A stretch of DNA of 43,329 nt from contig NZ_LZLY01000152.1 in NCBI RefSeq assembly GCF_001673535.1, positions 1 to 43,329 on the forward strand, read 5' to 3'. Positions 37,377 through 43,329 of the stretch are shown here, in pieces (positions within the stretch are counted from its first letter, which is position 1; each line of letters starts with the position of its first letter). The notes beneath the pieces were generated by a model. It was given only the letters and a program-made list of their open reading frames with translations. It was not told where the DNA came from and ran no database searches. The translations under genes were made by a program, and so were the position numbers. The DNA is from Mycobacterium sp. 1081908.1. GTDB taxonomy: Bacteria > Actinomycetota > Actinomycetes > Mycobacteriales > Mycobacteriaceae.

Positions 37377-38237
37377 CTACTGACTCTGCTGGGGGTTCAC
37401 CGACCCGACGCCACCCCACCGCGACGGCGGCCACACGATGAATTGGGCCTTGCCGATGACGTTGGCGACCGGCACGGTTCCCGAATTCGGGTCACCGGTG
37501 CACAGGATGCCCTTGAGGGCTTCGGTCGGGACGCTGGTGCAGTGGGCCCGGGAATCCGCCGAGTGGGTCCGGTTGTCCCCCATCACCCACAGCCGGCCCG
37601 CCGGGACGGCGACGGGCCCGAACTCGCTGCCCAGGCAGGGGTACTTCGACGGGTCGGCCATCATCGTGTTCGGATCGAGATACGGCTCCTTGAGCGGCTT
37701 GCCGTCGACGGTCAGCCCCGTCTCGGCTCGGCACTGCACGGTCTGCCCGCCCACCGCGATGACCCGCTTGACCAGGTCGTTCTCGTCGGGCGGCACGAAA
37801 CCGATGAACGACAGCGCGTTCTGCACCCAGCGCAACACGGTGTTGTTCGACCGGATCGACTTGTAGCCGGCGTTCCACGACGGCGGGCCCTTGAAGACGA
37901 TCACGTCACCGGGGTGCGGCTGACCGAACCGGTAACTCAGCTTGTCGACCATGATCCGGTCGCCGACGCAGCCCGTGCACCCGTGCAGCGTGGGCTCCAT
38001 CGATTCCGACGGGATCAGGTAGGGGCGGGCGACGAACGTCAGCATGACGTAGTAGAGGACCACGGCGATCACCGCGAGAAGCGCGAGCTCGCGCAGCGTG
38101 GACTTCTTCTTGGGCTCCGGCTCGTCCGCCGCGGGCGGCGAGGCTTCGGCGGGCGCGTCGGGGTCGGCGGTGGAGACCTTCGGCTCTGGCTGACCGGCGT
38201 CGGGCTGGCGCTCGGGTGAGTCCGGGGTATCGGTCAC
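37377..38237 (-). CDS. lepB: Type I signal peptidase
   Basis: Membrane-bound serine protease that removes Sec/Tat signal peptides outside the membrane. 286 residues: cytosolic acidic/Pro-rich N-terminus (1-46), one membrane helix (about 48-68), then the catalytic domain with nucleophile Ser79 (SESMEPTL), general base Lys157 (LVKRVIAVGGQ), and the GDNRTHSADSR box E. GTG at 38237. In the order rplS-lepB-rnhB. The secreted proteins in this window (MPT63-like, MPT53) are potential substrates. Confidence 0.95.
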   Translation of the reverse strand: MTDTPDSPERQPDAGQPEPKVSTADPDAPAEASPPAADEPEPKKKSTLRELALLAVIAVVLYYVMLTFVARPYLIPSESMEPTLHGCTGCVGDRIMVDKLSYRFGQPHPGDVIVFKGPPSWNAGYKSIRSNNTVLRWVQNALSFIGFVPPDENDLVKRVIAVGGQTVQCRAETGLTVDGKPLKEPYLDPNTMMADPSKYPCLGSEFGPVAVPAGRLWVMGDNRTHSADSRAHCTSVPTEALKGILCTGDPNSGTVPVANVIGKAQFIVWPPSRWGGVGSVNPQQSQ

Positions 38238-38285
38238 GAGATCAGCGTAGCCAGCTCGGTTTGTGGGCCGATAAACCGCGCCCGG

Positions 38286-38627
38286 TCAGCGCTTTTCCTT
38301 GATCTTTGCCTTCTTGCCGCGCAGCTCACGCAGGTAGTACAGCTTGGCGCGGCGGACGTCGCCACGGGTCACCACCTCGATATGGTCGATGTTCGGCGAG
38401 TGCACCGGGAAGGTCCGCTCGACGCCGACGCCGTAGCTCTCCTTGCGCACGGTGAACGTCTCGCGGATGCCTCCGCCCTGCCGGCGGATCACCACGCCCT
38501 TGAACACCTGGATACGCTCCTTGGCGCCCTCGATGACCTTGACGTGCACGTTGATGGTGTCGCCCGGGCTAAAGGCCGGGATGTCGTCGCGCAGCGACGT
38601 CTGGTCGACGAAGTCCAGCCGGTTCAT
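38286..38627 (-). CDS. rplS: 50S ribosomal protein L19
   Basis: L19 (113 residues), located at the 30S-50S interface. Conserved pattern FSPGDTINVHVKVIEGAKERIQVFKGVVI and VERTFPVHSPNIDHIEV; the C-terminus RGKKAKIKEKR is basic as usual. Separated from rpsP-rimM-trmD by lppW and thus in its own transcription unit with a leader of about 150 bases from the CACAAT element at 38784-38793. Confidence 0.97.
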   Translation of the reverse strand: MNRLDFVDQTSLRDDIPAFSPGDTINVHVKVIEGAKERIQVFKGVVIRRQGGGIRETFTVRKESYGVGVERTFPVHSPNIDHIEVVTRGDVRRAKLYYLRELRGKKAKIKEKR

Positions 38628-38783
38628 CGTAGGAACACTCTTCCTTGCGGTCGCGGCCTGCGACGGCTGCCCACACGCGGGCGTGGGGCGGTCATCAAGC
38701 CGATGGTTTTCGGGCTTTTAGTGCGCATCTCGCAGCCGCCGGGAAACGGCCCGGCCCGCTGACGGGTTCGAGACAACTGAACA

Positions 38784-38793
38784 ATTGTGCCAG
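38784..38793 (-). promoter_or_regulatory. rplS promoter element CTGGCACAAT
   Basis: On the minus strand, CTGGCACAAT about 157 bases before the rplS start; it contains an extended -10-like TGGCACAAT. The same 10-mer lies before rpsP (42026-42035). The intervening leader has a hairpin at 38670-38687. No clear -35. Confidence 0.45.
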
Positions 38794-38937
38794 ACGGCCC
38801 GCGTGCATTGAAAATCACAGGTAAACCTCGCGGTTCTAAGCACCCCAAAGACGCTGGTGAGTGGTACACATGATTCGGGCCGAAACGGCCCCGCCACGTG
38901 CGCGTTTAACGTCCGCGCAGACCGAGGAGACCGACGC

Positions 38938-39891
38938 ATGCGCACCCGCCCGCTCGCCGTGCTCGCCGCCGTGGCGGCGGTGACGCTGGTGCTGGCCGGG
39001 TGCGACGAGGCGTTGGTCGAGCCGCAGGGCCAGGGAAAGCCCTCCATCCCCGGGCACGGCCAGCCCGTTCGGCAGTCCCAACCACAGCCGGAGACGGTTC
39101 AGCTGCTGTTGGACACCCTGCCGATGCACGGGCCGCCGGAGGCGCTGTCCGGCACGGTGTTCGGCGGCCTGCCGGCGCGGATCCAGCGGGCCATCGACGA
39201 GGCGGCCGGCGCCGGGGCCACGCTGTCGGTCGCCGTCCTGGACCGCAAGACGCATGAGCTGGTCTCCAACGGCAACAGCCAAATCGTCGGCACCGCGTCG
39301 GTGGCCAAGCTCTTCATCGCCGACGATCTGTTGCTGGCCGAGTCCCAGGGCAGGGCCGCCCTGTCCCCCGACGACCGCCAGGCCCTGGACGTCATGTTGC
39401 AGTCGTCCGACGACGGCGCGGCCGAAAAGTTCTGGGGCCAGGGCGGCGGCGACAACATCATCACCCAGGTCGCGGGCCGGTACGGGCTGTCCTCCACCAC
39501 GCCGCCCAGCGACGGGCGCTGGTGGAACACCATGAGCTCGCTGAGCGACCTGATCCACTACTACGACGCGCTGCTCGACGGGTCGGGCGGGCTGCCGACC
39601 GAGCGGGCCGCGGTCATCGTCAACGATCTGGCCCGGTCCACGCCGACCGGAGTCGACGGCTACCCGCAGCGGTTCGGCATCCCAGACGGCCTGTTCGCCG
39701 AGCCGGTGGCGGTCAAGCAGGGCTGGATGTGCTGCATCGGCGCCGACTGGGTGCACCTGTCGACCGGCGTGATCGGCGCCGACCACCGCTACGTGATGGT
39801 GGTCCAGTCGCTACAGCCGTCCGACGACGCCACCGCGCGCCAGACGATCACCCAGGCCGTCAAGACGATATTCCCCAACGGCCGGATCTGA
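38938..39891 (+). CDS. lppW: Lipoprotein LppW, serine beta-lactamase-like
   Basis: A 317-residue lipoprotein: signal peptide with lipobox LAGC (Cys22), Gln/Pro-rich linker (about 25-55), then a beta-lactamase/penicillin-binding-like fold. SVAK (Ser121, Lys124) resembles the catalytic SxxK, SDD (about 157-159) the SDN box, and KQG (260-262) the KTG box, so catalysis is possible but not shown; the paired Cys in WMCCIG is distinctive. Length and pattern match LppW of M. tuberculosis. ATG at 38938 follows GAGGAGA; the frame open to 38857 was rejected. Converges on trmD. Confidence 0.88.
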   Translation: MRTRPLAVLAAVAAVTLVLAGCDEALVEPQGQGKPSIPGHGQPVRQSQPQPETVQLLLDTLPMHGPPEALSGTVFGGLPARIQRAIDEAAGAGATLSVAVLDRKTHELVSNGNSQIVGTASVAKLFIADDLLLAESQGRAALSPDDRQALDVMLQSSDDGAAEKFWGQGGGDNIITQVAGRYGLSSTTPPSDGRWWNTMSSLSDLIHYYDALLDGSGGLPTERAAVIVNDLARSTPTGVDGYPQRFGIPDGLFAEPVAVKQGWMCCIGADWVHLSTGVIGADHRYVMVVQSLQPSDDATARQTITQAVKTIFPNGRI

Positions 39892-39896
39892 CGGGC

Positions 39897-40583
39897 TCAG
39901 CCCAATAGGTCGGGGCGGCGCTCGCGGGTGCGCTGCAGCGAAACCTCGCGGCGCCAGGCCGCGATTCGCGCGTGGTCACCGGACAGCAGCACCTCGGGGA
40001 CGTCGAGCCCGCGCCAACTCGGCGGGCGGGTGTAGCTGGGCCCCTCCAGCAGCCGGTTCAGCGCGGGCGAGTGCGAATCGTCCTGTAGCGACGCGGGATT
40101 GCCCAGCACCCCGGCGATCAGCCGCAGCACCGCTTCGATCATCACCACGGCCGCCGACTCCCCGCCGGGCAGCACGTAGTCCCCGATGGAGACCTCCTCG
40201 ACCCGCATCCGTCGGGCGGCGTCCTCGATGACCCGCTGGTCGATGCCCTCGTAACGCCCGCAGGCGAACACCAGGTGCCGCTCGGTGGTCCAGCGCTGGG
40301 CGGTCGCCTGCGTGAACAACGCGCCAGCCGGCGTCGGAACCACCAAAAGCGTTTCACCCGAACAGGTCTCGTCCAGGGCGTCGCCCCAGACCGGGGCCTT
40401 CATCACCATCCCGGGGCCGCCGCCGTAGGGTGCGTCGTCCACCGAATGGTGCACGTCGTGGGTCCACCGGCGCAGGTCGTGCACGTGCAGGTCGACCAGC
40501 CCCGACGCAATCGCCTTGCCCGGCAACGACTGTCGCAGGGGATCCAGGTACGCCGGGAAAATCGTGATGACGTCTATTCGCAC
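39897..40583 (-). CDS. trmD: tRNA (guanine37-N1)-methyltransferase
   Basis: TrmD, which methylates G37 of tRNAs to prevent frameshifting, with a SPOUT trefoil knot. 228 residues; the knot motifs are present: DDAPYGGGPGMVM, GRYEGIDQRV, and IGDYVLPGGESAA. GTG at 40583, 9 bases after the rimM stop. Last gene of rpsP-khpA-rimM-trmD; in many bacteria rplS follows, but here lppW intervenes on the other strand. Confidence 0.96.
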   Translation of the reverse strand: MRIDVITIFPAYLDPLRQSLPGKAIASGLVDLHVHDLRRWTHDVHHSVDDAPYGGGPGMVMKAPVWGDALDETCSGETLLVVPTPAGALFTQATAQRWTTERHLVFACGRYEGIDQRVIEDAARRMRVEEVSIGDYVLPGGESAAVVMIEAVLRLIAGVLGNPASLQDDSHSPALNRLLEGPSYTRPPSWRGLDVPEVLLSGDHARIAAWRREVSLQRTRERRPDLLG

Positions 40584-40592
40584 GACTGCCCC

Positions 40593-41108
40593 CTACAGCT
40601 CCAGCAGGCCGTCGGGCGGATCGATCACGATCAACCCGTCGTCCAGTGACACCGACGTGACGATCGCGCCGACGAACGGCACCAGCACCTCGCCGGAATC
40701 GCGCCGCACCGCCAATAATTCGCCGGCCGCGGTGTGCAGCACCTCGGCGACGACTCCGACGTCGAGCCCCGCCGTCGTGCGGACGGCAAGCCCTTCGAGC
40801 TGGTGGTCGTAGTAGGTGTCCGGCTCGTCGATCGGCGGCAGCTCGTCGGAGTCGACGACGAACAAACTGCCGCGCAGCGCGTCGGCGGCGTCGCGGTCCT
40901 CCACCCCGGCCAATCGCACCAGCAGCCGGCCGCCGTGCTCGCGCGCCTGGTCGACGACGACGGTGCGCTCCTCGCCGGTACGGGAGTTCTTGGCGCGCAA
41001 CGTGTTACCCGGGGCGAACCGCGCCGCGGGATCGTCGGTGCGGATTTCCACGACCACCTCGCCGCCGATGCCGTGCGCCTTGACCACGCGCCCGACCGTT
41101 AACTCCAC
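40593..41108 (-). CDS. rimM: Ribosome maturation factor RimM
   Basis: RimM (171 residues), required for 30S 3'-domain assembly. N-terminal beta-barrel (VGRVVKAHGIGGEVVVEI), the PRC-barrel C-terminal half with YYDHQLEGLAVRTTAGLDVGVV and LVPFVGAIVTSVSLDDGLIVID. GTG at 41108, 7 bases after the KH gene. Confidence 0.95.
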   Translation of the reverse strand: MELTVGRVVKAHGIGGEVVVEIRTDDPAARFAPGNTLRAKNSRTGEERTVVVDQAREHGGRLLVRLAGVEDRDAADALRGSLFVVDSDELPPIDEPDTYYDHQLEGLAVRTTAGLDVGVVAEVLHTAAGELLAVRRDSGEVLVPFVGAIVTSVSLDDGLIVIDPPDGLLEL

Positions 41109-41115
41109 GGGAGCG

Positions 41116-41358
41116 CTACTGGTCGGTGTCCACCACGTCGACGCGGATGCCGCGGCCGCCGATGCCGGCGACCAGCGTGCGCAACGCGGTCGCGGTGCGT
41201 CCGCCGCGACCGATCACCTTGCCCAGGTCGTCGGGATGGACGTGCACCTCCACGGTGCGCCCACGCCGGCTGGTGACCATGTCCACCCGGACATCGTCGG
41301 GATTGTCGACGATCCCGCGGACCAGATGCTCGACAGCGTCGACGACGACGGTGCTCAC
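41116..41358 (-). CDS. khpA: KH-domain RNA-binding protein KhpA
   Basis: An 80-residue KH-domain protein (Rv2908c-like). The RNA-binding GxxG loop is in VIGRGGRTATALRTLV. KhpA family members bind RNA and influence cell-size and ribosome-related processes. GTG at 41358, 5 bases after rpsP. Confidence 0.93.
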   Translation of the reverse strand: MSTVVVDAVEHLVRGIVDNPDDVRVDMVTSRRGRTVEVHVHPDDLGKVIGRGGRTATALRTLVAGIGGRGIRVDVVDTDQ

Positions 41359-41363
41359 CTCGG

Positions 41364-41900
41364 TCAGCCTTCCTGGGCCGGCTCGGACTGCTCGGACTGC
41401 TCGCCGCCCTCGGCCGGCGCGGCCTCGGCGGCCGGCTCCGCGGCGGCGGCGGGCTCGGCCGCCTCTTCAGCCGCCGCCTCAGGCGCCTCGGCCGCCTTGG
41501 CGGCCTTCTTGGCCGGGGCCTTCTTCTTCGGCTTGGCCGCCTCGGTGGTGGGCGCGCCGTCGGCCTCGGCCAGCGCGGCGTTGAACAGCTCCAGCTTGGA
41601 CGGCTTGGGCGGCCTGGTCTGCAGGCTGCCCTCGGCGCCCGGCAGCCCCTTGAACTTCTGCCAGTCACCGGTGATCTTCAACAGCTTGAGGACCGGCTCG
41701 GTCGGCTGGGCCCCCACCGAAAGCCAGTACTGGGCGCGCTCGGAGTTGATCTCGATCAGGCTCGGGTCTTCCTTCGGGTGATACCGGCCGATGACCTCGA
41801 TCGAGCGGCCGTCGCGGCGGGTCCGGGCGTCGGCGACGGCGATGCGGTACTGGGGATTGCGGATCTTGCCAAGCCGGGTCAGCTTGATTTTGACAGCCAT
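41364..41900 (-). CDS. rpsP: 30S ribosomal protein S16 with acidic C-terminal extension
   Basis: S16 proper occupies about residues 1-85 (MAVKIKLTRLGKIRNPQYRIAVADARTRRDGRSIEVIGRYHPK). Beyond this is a low-complexity tail of about 70 residues (from about 110) rich in Ala, Glu, Pro and Lys (KKKAPAKKAAKAAEAPEAAAEEAAEP), longer than in M. tuberculosis (178 against about 162 residues). The tail is probably disordered and exposed on the 30S body. ATG at 41900 follows CAGGAGAAG; the frame open to 42149 was rejected. First gene of the operon. Confidence 0.96.
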   Translation of the reverse strand: MAVKIKLTRLGKIRNPQYRIAVADARTRRDGRSIEVIGRYHPKEDPSLIEINSERAQYWLSVGAQPTEPVLKLLKITGDWQKFKGLPGAEGSLQTRPPKPSKLELFNAALAEADGAPTTEAAKPKKKAPAKKAAKAAEAPEAAAEEAAEPAAAAEPAAEAAPAEGGEQSEQSEPAQEG

Positions 41901-42025
41901 GGTTAAGCGACTTCTCCTGTATGTGTCACGCTGCAATTCAGCGACCCGGGCGGGATGCCGGGGTCCGGTTTTGCCTCGCGTGTATGACCGCCACACGGCC
42001 TTGGTCGCGCGGCGGACAGCCGCCC

Positions 42026-42035
42026 ATTGTGCCAG
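42026..42035 (-). promoter_or_regulatory. rpsP promoter element CTGGCACAAT
   Basis: CTGGCACAAT on the minus strand about 126 bases before the rpsP ATG, identical to the element at 38784-38793 before rplS. The extended -10-like TGGCACAAT could drive rpsP-khpA-rimM-trmD with a leader near 115 bases. The leader contains no obvious stem-loop. Confidence 0.45.
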
Positions 42036-42061
42036 AACAGGGCCGCCCGCCAGAAATCCCG

Positions 42062-42481
42062 CTACATGACCTTCTGGAAGGTCTTGGTCTCCACCCGCCG
42101 CGTCATCCGCCAACCCTCGGGGGTGCGGACGAACTCGTCGTCGTACCACAGGCCGCAGAACAGGATCTGGTCATTGTCGCCGCCGAGCACCATCGGGTTG
42201 AAGCAGATGACGCGCGATGAGGCCTTGTCGCCGTCGATGTTCACCGAGAAGTTGCCGAGCATGTGCGCGTAGACCGGAAAGTTCGGCAGCACCTCGGACA
42301 GCCATTTCTTGACCTCCGGATAGTGGCCCTCGATGCCCCCGAGGGCGGTGTAGTCGATGTAGGCGTCGGCCGTGAAGACCTTGTCCAGGTCGTCGAAGCG
42401 GCGGTTGTCGATGGCGGTGGAGTAGTCCACCAGCAGCTGCTGGATCTCTAGGCGGTCGGATATTTCGGCCAGGCTCAACAT
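42062..42481 (-). CDS. SnoaL-like/NTF2-fold protein (Rv2910c-like)
   Basis: A 139-residue NTF2-fold protein of the SnoaL-like group (LLVDYSTAIDNRRFDDLDKVFTADAYIDYTALGG and YAHMLGNFSVNIDGDKASSRVICFN, with the conserved Asp/His pattern near the cavity). Members include dehydratases, isomerases and ligand-binding proteins; the substrate is unknown. ATG at 42481 matches the orthologue; the frame to 42679 was rejected. It ends 160 bases before rpsP on the same strand. Confidence 0.86.
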   Translation of the reverse strand: MLSLAEISDRLEIQQLLVDYSTAIDNRRFDDLDKVFTADAYIDYTALGGIEGHYPEVKKWLSEVLPNFPVYAHMLGNFSVNIDGDKASSRVICFNPMVLGGDNDQILFCGLWYDDEFVRTPEGWRMTRRVETKTFQKVM

Positions 42482-42651
42482 GCATCGATTGAACACTGCG
42501 ACGAATCCGCGGTTGGGATCGGTAGCGCCGCGGGCGGTGTGCACTTGGCGCAGGACCGCCAGCAACGAAGGAGCCCGACATGAGCCAAGCGCGGCAATTT
42601 TCCCGTTTTCGCAGGACACCAGCGGCCGCCGAGGGGAATAATCCCGTGGGT

Positions 42652-42909
42652 ATGAAAGCAACGATCGCGGGATTAGCAACGGCGCTGCTGATGTTCGGCG
42701 GCGCGGGGCTGGTCGCGCCCTCCGCCCAGGCCGCCCCGTGCCCGGCCGGGAAATCCTGCCAGCACTGGTGCCCCGGTGACGTCCTTCCCGCGGGCCGGCC
42801 CGTCCCGTGGGACGGCAACATCTGCCATGACTACTACTGGGACTACTACGGCGTGCACGACATCGGCGACGGGGCGAACTACTCCTGGCGCGACATGCCC
42901 TGGCACTGA
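42652..42909 (+). CDS. Small secreted Cys/Trp/Tyr-rich protein
   Basis: An 85-residue exported protein. Signal peptide about 1-27 (MKATIAGLATALLMFGGAGLV, cleavage SAQA-AP). Mature part about 58 residues with four cysteines (PCPAGKSCQHWCPG and NICHDYY), rich in aromatics (DYYWDYYG, YSWRDMPWH), so two disulfides are likely. An in-frame ATG at 42580 has an excellent AAGGAG seven bases away and would add 24 residues before the signal peptide (109 residues total), so the start is uncertain. Similar small proteins occur across mycobacteria; function unknown. It stands on the opposite strand to SnoaL. Confidence 0.75.
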   Translation: MKATIAGLATALLMFGGAGLVAPSAQAAPCPAGKSCQHWCPGDVLPAGRPVPWDGNICHDYYWDYYGVHDIGDGANYSWRDMPWH

Positions 42910-42913
42910 CGCC

Positions 42914-43309
42914 TTAGCCGGGCTGTCCTGGCTGTCCGCTGGTGCCGTCGCCGCCGGGGCCGGTGCCGCCTTGGCCGCCGGCGCCGCCGTGACCGGCAGG
43001 GCCGATCAGCCCCGGGCCGCCGCCGTCTCCGCCGGTACCGCCGTTTCCGCCGTGGCCGGTCGGGGAGTTGCCGCCGGCCCCGCCGGTACCGCCGTCACCG
43101 CCGAACCCGATTCCGATCACCTCGCCGCCGGCGCCGGCCGCCCCGCCGGCCCCACCGGTGTCCCCGGTACCGGGTGCGCTGCCCGTGACCGTCCCGGAGT
43201 CGCCGCCGGTGCCGCCGGCGCCGCCATGGCCGGCGACGCCGAACTCGATGGCCCCGCCGCGCGAACAGGTCGGTGACGGGCACTGGCCAACCGTACGGCC
43301 GCGGGCCGG
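42914..43309 (-). pseudogene. PGRS-like glycine-rich fragment at right edge
   Basis: The minus strand is open from an in-frame stop at 43310-43312 down to TAA at 42914. It encodes about 131 residues of Gly/Ala/Thr-rich repeats of the GGxGG kind (FGGDGGTGGAGGNSPTGHGG and similar), the pattern of PE_PGRS C-termini. No ATG lies in this frame; the first GTG is at 43120, after much of the repeat. An adjacent frame has ATG at 43283 (MPVTDLFARRG) that would need a frameshift to join it. Either a degraded PGRS remnant or a short glycine-rich exported-protein gene with its start missed. Confidence 0.5.
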
Positions 43310-43329
43310 CTAGACCTGTTGGTCGTGGC

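Noticed and set aside
38755..38795. tRNA-like fragment around GGGTTCGAGAC
   Set aside because: It resembles a T-loop (GGTTCGA) but no acceptor stem, D-arm or anticodon arm can be folded around it.

Overview
The window reads as the chromosome of a slow-growing, non-tuberculous Mycobacterium, most like the M. avium complex and its relatives. The DNA is very GC-rich and many genes start with GTG. Order and sequence follow the M. tuberculosis Rv2864c-Rv2910c segment closely. Assignments rest on remembered family sequences and motifs; no search was run. Positions 1-247 are a fold-back (two perfect 77-bp inverted arms) that breaks the first gene and looks like a contig-end chimera.

Layout. 171-5970 (minus): truncated penicillin-binding lipoprotein, GNAT protein, then the dxr-rip1-ispG operon (two MEP-pathway enzymes around the site-2 protease). 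6051-9034: small membrane protein facing a thiol-redox operon (MPT53-like, CcdA-like) that continues into a ribbon-helix-helix protein and a DUF4097 protein. 9164-12552 (minus): pyrH-frr-cdsA-rlmN. 12869-22845: an accessory block without insertion sequences, holding CsbD, a GlnR-like regulator, an acyltransferase, an MPT63-like secreted protein, an SDR, and a ten-gene minus-strand operon DUF1360-chaB-mrpEFG-mbhD-mbhE/mrpB-mrpC-mrpD-DUF421-DUF2795. Several promoters in this block resemble SigF-type (GTTT / GGGTA) sites, so it may be a general-stress module around a cation/proton antiporter. 22943-27207: MarR regulator with a palindrome over its start codon, amidase AmiC, tsf, rpsB, an M23-like protein. 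27286-33296 (minus): xerC, a lactate 2-monooxygenase-like flavoenzyme, a siderophore-interacting protein, and dprA-comM-yraN. 33425-36279: a 57-aa zinc-ribbon gene, fdhD without a formate dehydrogenase beside it, an epimerase-like gene, and a GAF-ANTAR regulator. 36300-42481: DUF2469, rnhB, lepB, rplS, lipoprotein LppW (plus), and the rpsP-khpA-rimM-trmD operon, then a SnoaL-like gene. The right end has a small secreted Cys/Trp/Tyr-rich protein and a glycine-rich PGRS-like fragment without a convincing start.

Compared with M. tuberculosis as remembered, the window lacks the relBE/vapBC toxin genes, dipZ-mpt70-mpt83, IS1539, PPE45 and fdhF at these positions. It gains the stress/antiporter block, the lactate-oxidase-family gene, the epimerase and the GAF-ANTAR gene. 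No tRNA, rRNA, CRISPR array, transposase or phage gene was seen.
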